Both the position numbers and the translations under genes were made by a program. Under the pieces are notes generated by a model, which saw only the letters and a program-made list of their open reading frames with translations, was not told the origin of the DNA and did not search any database. This document shows, piece after piece, positions 55,721 to 64,000 of a DNA stretch of 64,000 bases. Origin of the DNA: an uncultured Bacilli bacterium. GTDB taxonomy: Bacteria; Bacillota_I; Bacilli_A; RF39; UBA660. Numbering within the stretch: the first letter of the stretch is position 1; every line of letters begins with the position of its first letter. The DNA is taken from the NCBI GenBank assembly GCA_934168205.1, contig CAKPMX010000004.1, positions 1 to 64,000 on the forward strand. The letters run 5' to 3'.

Positions 55721-57514
55721 ATGAAAAAATACATTCATTACTGTTGGTTTGGTGACAAGCCATTACCAAAATTAGCAAAAAAATGTATAGAGAGTTGGAA
55801 AAAATACTTGCCGGATTATGAGCTAAAAGAATGGAATGAGTCAAACTCCAATGTTGAGGAATGTCCGTTCATTAAAGAAGCATATGAAAATAAAAAATGG
55901 GCTTTTGTGGCAGATTATGTCAGAACAAAAGCCATGTATGAATATGGTGGAATCTATTTTGATACTGATATGGAAATTATAAAACCAATTGATGAACTTT
56001 TAGATTCTGAAAATGGTTTTTTGGGTGTTGAAGATTCACATATGATTGCGTGTGGAGTATGGTATGAGCCAAAGCCAAAAAGTTATTTAGCAAAAAAAAT
56101 ACTTGAATTTTATAAGAGTCAAGAATATTTTGAAATGGATAATATTTATAAAATCAGTATTCCAAGAGTAATAAGCAGCATCTTAACTGATTATGATTCT
56201 TCAAACTTTGAAACACAAATACTTAAGCATAATGAAATAATATACAAAAGAGAATATTTTTATCCATTATCATATGATCATCAATATAATATTTTTACAG
56301 ATAATACATGTATGATTCATTATTATGATGCTAGTTGGACACCAAAATGGGAACAAAGAGAAAATAAAATTTTTAGAGTTTTTGGTAATGAAAAAGGACA
56401 AAAAATAATACGCGCATCTAGAAAAGCAAAAAGAGTTGCTAAATTAACTATATATCCACTATATAAATTGAACCAACGAAGAAAACTTATTTCAAAAGAG
56501 TATATAGATAGTATAAATGATTCAATAGAAAAAATTAGAAAAACAAAATATGATTATATTGCTTTTTATAATCCAGATTGGTTTGGAGTAGCGAATGCTA
56601 CAAAAGAACTATTTGATAATTCATGCCCTATGAAAGAAATATATAGAAAAAACGATATAAAAAAGGTATTAAACAAAATTATTTCTTCAAATTATAAAAA
56701 AGTTATATTTAGTGGATTTTGTATTGGCTGGAAAGAACTTGCTGAGAAATTAAATGAAAAAGGTATTACAGTTCAAACATATTTTCATGGAAGTCATGCT
56801 CAAGTATTAGAACCTTATGGATGGGCTAGAAATATGGAAATATTTGATTTAGCAAAACGTAGGATTGTTAAGAAAATGGCTATTTGCAAAGAAAGCTTAG
56901 TAAATTTTTACAAAGGGTACGGATGTAACACATACTTGCTAACAAATAAAGTAGATGTAAAAAAATATCCACATAAAAAAGATGAGGAGAAAACTGTAGT
57001 AGGAATTTATGCTGCTAAAACAGATAATTTCAGAAAAAATGCATTTGCACAGATTGCAGCCGTATCATTATTAAAAAATAAAAATGTAAAAATTGATATG
57101 GTTCCTTTAAACAATAATGCGAAGAAGTTTGCAAAATTTTTAGGAGTTGAAATTGATGGAATAAATCATCCTATTCCAAGAGAAGAATTGATGGAAAGAA
57201 TATCAAAATGTGATGTTTCATTATACGTTACATATTCAGAATGTGCCCCTATGTCTTCATTAGAAAGTTTTGCCCAAGATACAATATGTATTGTTGGAAA
57301 TAATTGCCATTATTTTAAAAATGAAGAAATAGAAAAATATATTGTTGTAAATGAAGAGAATAATCCTGAAGAAATAGCAAAAAAAATAGAATATGCATTA
57401 GATAATAAAGAAAAAGTCTTAGGCCTATATAAGGATTGGGAAGCTAAAAACAAAAAAATGTCAAAAGAATTATTACAAGAGTTTTTAGAGGATGGTGATA
57501 ATAGTGAAAAATAG
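55721..57514 (+). CDS. Two-part glycosyltransferase: DXD sugar-binding domain plus GT-B-like domain
   Basis: A 597-residue protein. Residues 1-230 are a glycosyltransferase with a DXD sugar-binding region (OCH1/GT32-like): YIHYCWFGDKPLPKLAKKCI, then DYVRTKAMYEYGGIYFDTDM with the DTD metal motif. From about 260 to the end the sequence resembles GT-B folds (VIFSGFCIGWKELAEKLNEKG, SLYVTYSECAPMSSLESFA, a late EEIAKKIEYALDNKEK). This two-transferase layout suggests two sugar additions by one protein. It overlaps the next gene by about 11 to 23 bases. Confidence 0.78.
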   Translation: MKKYIHYCWFGDKPLPKLAKKCIESWKKYLPDYELKEWNESNSNVEECPFIKEAYENKKWAFVADYVRTKAMYEYGGIYFDTDMEIIKPIDELLDSENGFLGVEDSHMIACGVWYEPKPKSYLAKKILEFYKSQEYFEMDNIYKISIPRVISSILTDYDSSNFETQILKHNEIIYKREYFYPLSYDHQYNIFTDNTCMIHYYDASWTPKWEQRENKIFRVFGNEKGQKIIRASRKAKRVAKLTIYPLYKLNQRRKLISKEYIDSINDSIEKIRKTKYDYIAFYNPDWFGVANATKELFDNSCPMKEIYRKNDIKKVLNKIISSNYKKVIFSGFCIGWKELAEKLNEKGITVQTYFHGSHAQVLEPYGWARNMEIFDLAKRRIVKKMAICKESLVNFYKGYGCNTYLLTNKVDVKKYPHKKDEEKTVVGIYAAKTDNFRKNAFAQIAAVSLLKNKNVKIDMVPLNNNAKKFAKFLGVEIDGINHPIPREELMERISKCDVSLYVTYSECAPMSSLESFAQDTICIVGNNCHYFKNEEIEKYIVVNEENNPEEIAKKIEYALDNKEKVLGLYKDWEAKNKKMSKELLQEFLEDGDNSEK

Positions 57515-58427
57515 CAATAAAATATTAATTTTGTTAAAAAATACAGAAAATCTTATGAAAAAAGTATTTGAATATAATTTTAATAATGCCGATGTCATGC
57601 TAATTCCAGAAAACTATACGCCGTTTGATAGAGAAAGACTTGCAGAAAATATTAATAAAAATTATGATCAAGTTATATTTTTTGATTACTATGATCAATT
57701 TTACTTGTTATTACCTTTAATATCAAAAAAAGTAATAAAAAAGTATATTATTAATAATGGAATAGCACTGCTATATAATGAGTACATTTTAAATAATATG
57801 ATGCAATTATATGAATATAAAGAAAGAAATATGATTGATTATATAGCAACAACAAAATATGATACATATGTATCAATGAAAGATAAGATTGAATATATAG
57901 AATTAGACTATAAAACAAAAATACATCCAAAAAATAATAATAGTATTGGACTGCTTGGATTATATTATTTTGAGTATTCAAACTTTTTTGTCCAACTAAG
58001 TGCTGTTGCAATGTCAAAAATAAATAAGGCTGTAGTTTTAGAACAATCTCCAGTAGTAAAAAAATTTGGTGAAGATTTCAATGTTTCAATAAAAGAAGAA
58101 AAAGATATAAATAAATTAATAGAACAAAATAAAGTGAATTTAGATGTTGCATTTAGTGAGGTATCGACTATTAAGTTTTTAATAAGTATGGACGCAGGTA
58201 TTCCATGTATAATAGGAAATACTAATTTGTTGGATAATGATGAAAAATTAAAGAAACTATTAGTGCCAGATAGTGATGATGATGTCAACGAGATATGCGA
58301 AAAAATTGAGAATGTTTTAGCAAAGAAAAAAGAAATTGAAAAATTGTATTCTACATGGAGAAAAAAATATTCGGATAACTCTAAAAATCTTGTTAAAAAT
58401 TTTATTAAACTTGGGGGAGGTCGCTGA
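57504..58427 (+). CDS. GT-B-like protein of the surface-polymer cluster
   Basis: A protein of about 307 residues with no firm family. The second half (IGLLGLYYFEYSNFFVQLSAV, VAFSEVSTIKFLISMDAGIPC, EICEKIENVLAKKKEIEKLYSTW) parallels the end of the preceding gene product and looks like a degenerate GT-B domain, perhaps a partner without catalysis. GTG 57504 is preferred, with GGTGAT four bases upstream; ATG 57492 is the alternative. It ends one base before the next gene. Confidence 0.62.
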   Translation: MKNSNKILILLKNTENLMKKVFEYNFNNADVMLIPENYTPFDRERLAENINKNYDQVIFFDYYDQFYLLLPLISKKVIKKYIINNGIALLYNEYILNNMMQLYEYKERNMIDYIATTKYDTYVSMKDKIEYIELDYKTKIHPKNNNSIGLLGLYYFEYSNFFVQLSAVAMSKINKAVVLEQSPVVKKFGEDFNVSIKEEKDINKLIEQNKVNLDVAFSEVSTIKFLISMDAGIPCIIGNTNLLDNDEKLKKLLVPDSDDDVNEICEKIENVLAKKKEIEKLYSTWRKKYSDNSKNLVKNFIKLGGGR

Positions 58428-58428
58428 T

Positions 58429-61400
58429 ATGAACAAAATTTCAGTTATTGTACCATGTTATGGAACAGAAGCATATGTTGAGAATTGTTTAGAGAGTCTT
58501 TTCAACCAGACATATAAAAATCTAGAAATTATTGCAGTAAATGATTGTTCTAAAGGTAATATGCAAGAAATATTAGATAACTTAAAAATCAAAGATAGTA
58601 GACTTAAAGTTATTACTAATCCAGTGAATAAAGGTTTATTTCATAGCAGAATAATTGGTTCAAAAGAAGCAACCGGCGACTATATTTCTTTCGTCGATAG
58701 TGATGACTATGTTGACAAAGATTTTTACAGATTACTAGTGAATAATATGGAAGAAAATGATAGTGATATAGGTATTTCTAATTTTGTAAGAAAAAATAAA
58801 AAGGAAGAATATATTTCTTCATTAAACTTCAATTCAAATAATGCTGTATATGAAGGTAAAGAATTTTACAACATGTTTTTTGAACAAACAGGCAGAAATA
58901 TAAGATATCATATATTATGTAGCAAATTAATAAAAGCAGATATATGGAAAAAAGTATTAGAAAAAGTTAGTAAAGTTAAACAAAGAATAATTATGACTGA
59001 GGATTTAGCGTTTACTTCTATTGCATTATTCTATGCAAAAAAAATATCTTTTTGTGATAATGCAATATATTATTACACTGTCAACGATACTCAATCAACT
59101 AGTACAAAAAATATTACTGTTACAAAAATAAATAATAATATAAAAGATATTAATTTTGTATTTGAGTTTATCAAAGATTTTTTAATAAAAAATAACATGT
59201 ATGAACAATACAAAAGTAATTACGAAGTATGGAAATCTTTTTATTTATCAATGCATGTGAATACTTATAAAAAATTAATGCAAAAAAACAAAAAAATTGA
59301 AAAGTTAGAATTTGATTATGAAAATGATAAAAATATGAAAGCCTTTTATAAAATGCAGGAAAAAGATAAAAGCTGGGATAACTATTTTCAGTTAATAACA
59401 CCATATGACGAAAGATTTAATCAAATAAAAGACAAAATTATTAACCCAGATATTGAGGTAGTAAGTTTTGATATGTTTGACACTCTTGTTGCAAGACCTT
59501 TTTTGGTTCCATTGGATATGTTTACACTATTAAATAAGTATTTTATAGATCTATTTAATCCAATTACAGCTATAGATTTTTCTAAAATTAGAATTAAATC
59601 TGAGGCGGAACTTCGAAATATAAATTATAAAAATAATATCCCAGAAGTAACTTTAGACGAAATATACCAATATATATCTGATTCATATGATTTGGATATT
59701 AAAAAATTAGATATAATAAAAGAAAAAGAAAAAGAAATGGAATTACATTTTTGTAATAAGAGAAATTCAGGATATGAATTATATTTATTAGCAAAACAAT
59801 TAAAAAAACGTGTAATCGTTACTTCCGACATATATTTACCTAGAGACATAATTGAAGCAATTTTGAAAAAAAATGACTATGAATTTGATAAGATATATCT
59901 ATCATCAGAACTTAAAAAGACAAAGTCAAATGGTTCATTATTTGAATATGTTATAGAAAAAGAATGTACTAATAAAATTTTACATATTGGTGATAATTAT
60001 GAAAGTGATTATATACAACCTCAAAAATATAACATTGATTCTGCCAGACTTATTAAAGCAACAGATGTTATGATGGGATATTCAGATAAAGATGTAAGAC
60101 ATTGTGGAAATCTATATAAATATTTTGCTTTATTTAATCAAGATCATACTCCATATGAAGAAATAACAGGAGTTAGAAATTCAATTGGAATGGTTGCAAA
60201 TAAATATTTTGATAACCCATATAGGACCTTCAATTCATATTCTGACTTTAATGGAGACCCTTATTTTATTGGCTATTATGCACTAGGAATGCAAATATTA
60301 GCTATTTGCAAATGGTTATTAGATGATGCAAAGAAAAATAATATTGACTCTATATCATTTATGGCAAGAGATGGATACTTACCATATAAAGCTGCTAAAT
60401 TATATTCACAAATTATTAATGGATATGATGATATAAAATTAAACTATACTTATGTTTCAAGAAAAGCATTAATGCCATTATTGTTAAAAGAAAAAAGTGG
60501 TATATCTATGATAGATACATATTTAAATGTTGATATGTTAACGCCAAGAGAATTAATGAAACAATTTGATAAAGTAATTACTATAACAAGAGAAAGAGAA
60601 AGTATTATTAATAAAAAGTTTGCTTTAGATAAAAAAATAAAAACATCGAATGAATTTAATTCATGTTTATCATTAATTTATGATACATGTTTTGATAAAA
60701 AAAGGTACGATAAATATTATAACTTATGTAAAAAATATTTTGATAATGAATTTAGTAAAAATTGTGCAACATTTGATGTTGGATATAGTGGAAAACCAGA
60801 GGCAATTATTTCTTCAATAATTGAAAAACCAATAAGGACATATTTTATACATGCAAATAGTTCTTCTGCGTATAATAATTTAAAAAATTGTAAATCCGAA
60901 TTATGTACTTTTTATGAATATAAACCAACATTAACAGGAACAACAAGAGAGTTATTTATTTCATATGATGGACCATCATGTATTGGTTATTATGAAGAAA
61001 ATGGTAAAATAAAACCTGAATTAAAAGTATCAGATAAGTATAACTATTTTAATAAGAGAATGATTGAATTAATTCAACAGGGTGCACTAGATTTTGTAAA
61101 AGACTTTTGCAATAATTTTAAAGAATATATAAATGACATTGACTTAAATAGATATTATATGTCAATTCCATTAGAATACTATTATCATTATGCTTTTATG
61201 GAAGACAGACTACCTATTAAAAATTTATTATTTGAAGATAATGTAAACCATTATGTTGAATTAAATGATTACATATTTAAAAGATACAAGGACTATTCAA
61301 AAGAATATTCATTAGGAGTAATTCCTATGAAAGCTGATAAGAATGAAATAAATGGTTCCCTACCAAAGAGAAGAATAAATAGAATATTATATTATTCAAT

Positions 61401-61551
61401 AAATGATAGAGATGAGTTAAAGAATAAGTGGAATAAATGGAAAAATTTAAAGGACACACCAGAAATGCTTCCAAAATCTAAACTAAAAAGATTTGTCTAC
61501 TATTCAATTTTTGATAGAAACAAAATAAAAGAAAAGTTATTTAAGAACTAA
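58429..61551 (+). CDS. Three-part protein: GT2, HAD-like phosphatase and polysaccharide-related domain
   Basis: A 1,040-residue protein. Residues 1-300 are a GT2 domain (ISVIVPCYGTEAYVENCLES, SFVDSDDYVDKDF). Residues ~340-560 are HAD-like, with the nucleophile-type VSFDMFDTLVAR, VTSDIYLPRDII and ILHIGDNYESDY. The rest has SFMARDGYLPYKAAKLY and YTYVSRKALMPL, a pattern found after HAD domains in polysaccharide loci and of unknown role. ATG 58429 follows GGGGGAGG; the upstream ATG at 58336 lies inside the preceding gene. It is probably an assembly enzyme for a phosphate-containing polymer. Confidence 0.8.
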   Translation: MNKISVIVPCYGTEAYVENCLESLFNQTYKNLEIIAVNDCSKGNMQEILDNLKIKDSRLKVITNPVNKGLFHSRIIGSKEATGDYISFVDSDDYVDKDFYRLLVNNMEENDSDIGISNFVRKNKKEEYISSLNFNSNNAVYEGKEFYNMFFEQTGRNIRYHILCSKLIKADIWKKVLEKVSKVKQRIIMTEDLAFTSIALFYAKKISFCDNAIYYYTVNDTQSTSTKNITVTKINNNIKDINFVFEFIKDFLIKNNMYEQYKSNYEVWKSFYLSMHVNTYKKLMQKNKKIEKLEFDYENDKNMKAFYKMQEKDKSWDNYFQLITPYDERFNQIKDKIINPDIEVVSFDMFDTLVARPFLVPLDMFTLLNKYFIDLFNPITAIDFSKIRIKSEAELRNINYKNNIPEVTLDEIYQYISDSYDLDIKKLDIIKEKEKEMELHFCNKRNSGYELYLLAKQLKKRVIVTSDIYLPRDIIEAILKKNDYEFDKIYLSSELKKTKSNGSLFEYVIEKECTNKILHIGDNYESDYIQPQKYNIDSARLIKATDVMMGYSDKDVRHCGNLYKYFALFNQDHTPYEEITGVRNSIGMVANKYFDNPYRTFNSYSDFNGDPYFIGYYALGMQILAICKWLLDDAKKNNIDSISFMARDGYLPYKAAKLYSQIINGYDDIKLNYTYVSRKALMPLLLKEKSGISMIDTYLNVDMLTPRELMKQFDKVITITRERESIINKKFALDKKIKTSNEFNSCLSLIYDTCFDKKRYDKYYNLCKKYFDNEFSKNCATFDVGYSGKPEAIISSIIEKPIRTYFIHANSSSAYNNLKNCKSELCTFYEYKPTLTGTTRELFISYDGPSCIGYYEENGKIKPELKVSDKYNYFNKRMIELIQQGALDFVKDFCNNFKEYINDIDLNRYYMSIPLEYYYHYAFMEDRLPIKNLLFEDNVNHYVELNDYIFKRYKDYSKEYSLGVIPMKADKNEINGSLPKRRINRILYYSINDRDELKNKWNKWKNLKDTPEMLPKSKLKRFVYYSIFDRNKIKEKLFKN

Positions 61552-61635
61552 GAATTTAGGATATGAAAAGAATATTTAAAATGTTCTTTGTCAAGTAATG
61601 TATGTAGACACAAATAAGTGATAATTATTTTATGT

Positions 61636-61665
61636 AGCCAATGCAGTATGCATTGGCTTTTTTTT
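61636..61665 (+). terminator. Terminator of the polysaccharide operon
   Basis: AGCCAATGCA (61636-61645) pairs perfectly with TGCATTGGCT (61649-61658) around GTA, followed by seven Ts. Confidence 0.95.
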
Positions 61666-61683
61666 GATTTTAATTAGAACTTT

Positions 61684-62060
61684 TTATATCATTATCTCGG
61701 TCTTAAATCTATTAAAAGATTTAACTAAGCGCTCTTGTTTAATAACTTTAATAAAGCTATCGTTACCTTCAATGAAATTATTATGATAATTATTAATAAA
61801 GATATTTTTAATATATAGTAAACTCCTTAAAAATTTTAAATTTAGTATTATTAAAAATAAAACAGACATAGAGAAGACAGAGTAAAAGCTTTTATGCAAT
61901 GCTTACAAATATAAGGTCATTTATCAAACATTTGTGTTCTGAAATATCAGGTAGTTTAATATTAGAAGTAATAAAATCACGTTTTTAAACTTATCACCAA
62001 AATCAATGGCATATTTACTTTGGACAAAAGCTTGATTTGCAAGATAAATATCATACAATT
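61684..62060 (-). pseudogene. Transposase remnant (ISL3-like)
   Basis: On the minus strand the last frame reads NNFIEGNDSFIKVIKQERLV and KSFNRFKTEIMI, which follows the C-terminal pattern of ISL3-family transposases (N-G-x-I-E-G-x-N-x-x-I-K-x-I-K-R). It carries many changes, is short (71 residues), and upstream fragments on the same strand (for example YDIYLANQAFVQSKYAIDFG near 62000) are in other frames. No terminal repeats are evident. It is an old, decayed insertion at the boundary of the acyltransferase genes. Confidence 0.55.
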
Positions 62061-62210
62061 TTTTATAAGTAATCACCTTTATTTTTTTCTTTAAAAGGCA
62101 CAACTTACTAAAATTTTATAGCCATTATTAAATAAATATTGTATACTATATATAGTTAAGATATGAGCTTCAACATAGTGAGAAAATATTTTTCGGTGGG
62201 GGAAGAAACT

Positions 62211-63329
62211 ATGAAAGAAATAAGAAATTCAAATCATGAAATTATGAGAATATTATCAATGTTTTTTATAGTGCTTGGACATGTGCTTTTATTTGGTGGG
62301 TTATTAGAAACTACAAATCCAAATGTTAGCATAATATATAACTTCATAGAGTTCATTTTAATAATTCATGTTAATTCATATGTCCTAGTATCTGGGTATT
62401 ATCAATCTAAGTCAAGTTTTAAACAATCAAAACTATGGAAAATTATAAATGCTAGTTGGTTTTATAGGGTGGTTATAATGATTCTATTTTCTGCCTTAGG
62501 TATTATAAGCATTTCAAAAGGACAGGTAATAAAAGATTTATTACCTGTAACACTTGATAATTACTGGTTTATTAAAGCTTACATATTGCTATATTGTCTA
62601 AGCCCATTTCTTAATAAGCTGATTAATAATATAAGCAAGACAGAATATCAAAAAATGTTAATAGTTGGATTTATAATTGTAAGTATTATTCCCAATGTAA
62701 CAGCCGGTGAATTTTTTGAAAATTCAGGATACACGTTATATAATTTTTTATATTTATATCTTTTGGGAGCATATTTGAGAATATATCCTTTAGATAAAAG
62801 TTATATTTTTAAAATATTTTCAAAAAAAATGTTTCGATTAATAATGATCATAATCTTTTTTTCCTGTGCAATGTTAAACAATATTATTTTCTATTATGGT
62901 AAGCAAATATATGGTATAAATAGTATTTTAAATGCAATATCCGATAATATAAAAATTGCATCACTTGCATATAGCAGCCCAATAATAATAATTCAAAGTG
63001 TTGCTTATTTTTCGTTTTTTACAACATTAAATTTTAAAAGTAAATTCATAAATCGTTGTTCAGCATTAATGCTAGGTGTTTATTTTATACATGAAAATAA
63101 TTACGTCAGAGCAAACATCTATAAATGGCTAGGCATTACAACCGGACCAATAAATTCATTTAAATTCATTCCATATGTATTCTTGATAGCAATAACAATT
63201 TTCGTATCATGTGCAATAATAGAATTTATTAGACAAAGTATATTTTCATTTATCTCAAAAAAGAAAATATCTGTAAAAATTAGGCAAAAGTACTATGAAC
63301 TAATAAAAAAAATTTATATAGTAAGATAA
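62211..63329 (+). CDS. Membrane acyltransferase, acyltransferase-3 family (copy 1)
   Basis: A 372-residue protein of the OafA/WecH-like acyltransferase-3 family with about ten helices. HEIMRILSMFFIVLGHVLLF carries the family's conserved His region, followed by LILIIHVNSYVLVSGYYQS-like segments and DNYWFIKAYILLYCLSPFLNKL. It would add acetyl or other acyl groups to the surface polymer. ATG 62211 follows GGGGGAAG; the in-frame upstream ATG at 62163 lacks one. A near paralogue begins 25 bases later. Confidence 0.85.
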   Translation: MKEIRNSNHEIMRILSMFFIVLGHVLLFGGLLETTNPNVSIIYNFIEFILIIHVNSYVLVSGYYQSKSSFKQSKLWKIINASWFYRVVIMILFSALGIISISKGQVIKDLLPVTLDNYWFIKAYILLYCLSPFLNKLINNISKTEYQKMLIVGFIIVSIIPNVTAGEFFENSGYTLYNFLYLYLLGAYLRIYPLDKSYIFKIFSKKMFRLIMIIIFFSCAMLNNIIFYYGKQIYGINSILNAISDNIKIASLAYSSPIIIIQSVAYFSFFTTLNFKSKFINRCSALMLGVYFIHENNYVRANIYKWLGITTGPINSFKFIPYVFLIAITIFVSCAIIEFIRQSIFSFISKKKISVKIRQKYYELIKKIYIVR

Positions 63330-63354
63330 ATCGTATATTTTCAGGGGGAAAACT

Positions 63355-64000
63355 ATGAAAGAAATCAGAAACTCAAATCATGAGATTATGAGAATAATAT
63401 CAATGTTCATGATAGTTTTAGGTCACGTTCTTTTATTTGGTGGCCTACTTGAATCGAGTAATCAAAATGTTAGGTATGTGTGTAATTTAATTGAATTTAT
63501 ATTAATTGTTCACGTAAATTCTTATATATTAGTTTCTGGATATTATCAGTCAAATTCTAGTTTCAAGAAAGCAAAATTATGGAAAATCATAAATGCAAGT
63601 TGGTTTTATAGGATTGTAATAATGTTAGCTTTTCTGACACTTGGCTTGATAAGCATACCAAAGCTACAATTTATAAAAGATATATTCCCAATAATGCTGA
63701 AAGATTATTGGTATGTAAAATTGTATATATTACTGTATTGCCTAAGCCCATTTATAAATAAAATGATAGATAGTTTTAATAAATATGAATACCAAATGTT
63801 TTTGTTTGTCTGCTTTATTATAATAAGCATAATTCCAACACTAACCGGTGGTGAATTTTTTGAAAATTCAGGATATACATTATATAACTTTATCTATCTA
63901 TATACAATAGGAGCTTACTTAAGAAAATATCCATTAGAAGAAAGTTATATTTTTAGAAAATTTTCGCCGACATTATATAGAGTAGTGTTGATAATTTTGT
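63355..64000 (+). CDS. Membrane acyltransferase, acyltransferase-3 family (copy 2, cut by window end)
   Basis: The frame opens at ATG 63355 after CAGGGGG and stays open to the window end (215 codons). It starts MKEIRNSNHEIMRIISMF, nearly the same as the previous gene, with the same HVLLFGGLLE, VNSYILVSGYYQS and FFENSGYTLYNFIYLY blocks. It is a tandem paralogue. The sequence between the conserved blocks has diverged, so acceptor or acyl specificity may differ. Confidence 0.85.
   Translation, partial: MKEIRNSNHEIMRIISMFMIVLGHVLLFGGLLESSNQNVRYVCNLIEFILIVHVNSYILVSGYYQSNSSFKKAKLWKIINASWFYRIVIMLAFLTLGLISIPKLQFIKDIFPIMLKDYWYVKLYILLYCLSPFINKMIDSFNKYEYQMFLFVCFIIISIIPTLTGGEFFENSGYTLYNFIYLYTIGAYLRKYPLEESYIFRKFSPTLYRVVLIIL

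Overview
The window is a very AT-rich chromosomal segment from a Gram-positive, low-GC Bacillota/Bacilli-type organism using the standard code (TGA and TAG are used as ordinary stops). A single-membrane cell wall is indicated by an LTA-synthase-like sulfatase, an LCP protein, PASTA proteins, a sortase with its substrate, and a glucosaminidase. GatCAB implies indirect Asn/Gln-tRNA charging. The gene complement resembles uncultured gut Bacilli close to the Mollicutes branch; that placement is an inference.

Layout. 1-153: 3' end of a 5S rRNA and a terminator. 180-2681: tsaE-tsaB-rimI-like-tsaD (t6A modification). 2811-3998: FIST-domain protein. 4066-7042: a variable patch with a decayed ABC-permease fragment, an XRE regulator, an InlB-repeat/HExxH surface protein broken by an amber codon inside a fresh tandem duplication, and a small membrane protein. 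7411-18604: an NMT1/SsuABC-type ABC transporter whose substrate-binding gene is cut in two by an 8.67-kb element (about 9484-18152). 18685-22355: phosphodiesterase, thioester/SpaA-type adhesin, sortase, membrane protein. 22421-39052: housekeeping block (pcrA-like, nucleotidyltransferase, HExxH protein, ligA, gatCAB, degenerate GGDEF sensor, YihY, LTA-synthase-like). 39135-49667: LCP-PASTA protein, glucosaminidase, AbiE-type toxin-antitoxin, HTH protein, multi-PASTA protein. 49813-64000: surface-polysaccharide cluster with several fused proteins and two tandem acyltransferases, the last cut by the window end.

The main find is the element at 9484-18152. It carries an arginine-type ABC importer, arcA-arcB-arcC-arcD (deiminase, catabolic ornithine transcarbamoylase, carbamate kinase, YfcC-type antiporter), a 28-codon leader ORF and a large serine recombinase that ends at the right boundary. 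Removing it at a shared CCC restores one in-frame 333-residue substrate-binding protein. Joining the element ends gives an 18-bp imperfect dyad (13/18 matches) centred on a CC dinucleotide, as expected for a serine-integrase attP. The whole reads as a self-contained, probably excisable arginine-catabolism island, analogous in cargo to staphylococcal ACME. Its excision would also switch the host transporter gene back on.

Other points of interest: the AbiEii toxin needs a -1 shift exactly at an A AAA AAG heptamer; the abiE promoter lies inside a perfect 18-bp inverted repeat; and the sortase lacks the usual catalytic arginine beside a substrate with a VPDTA sorting motif.
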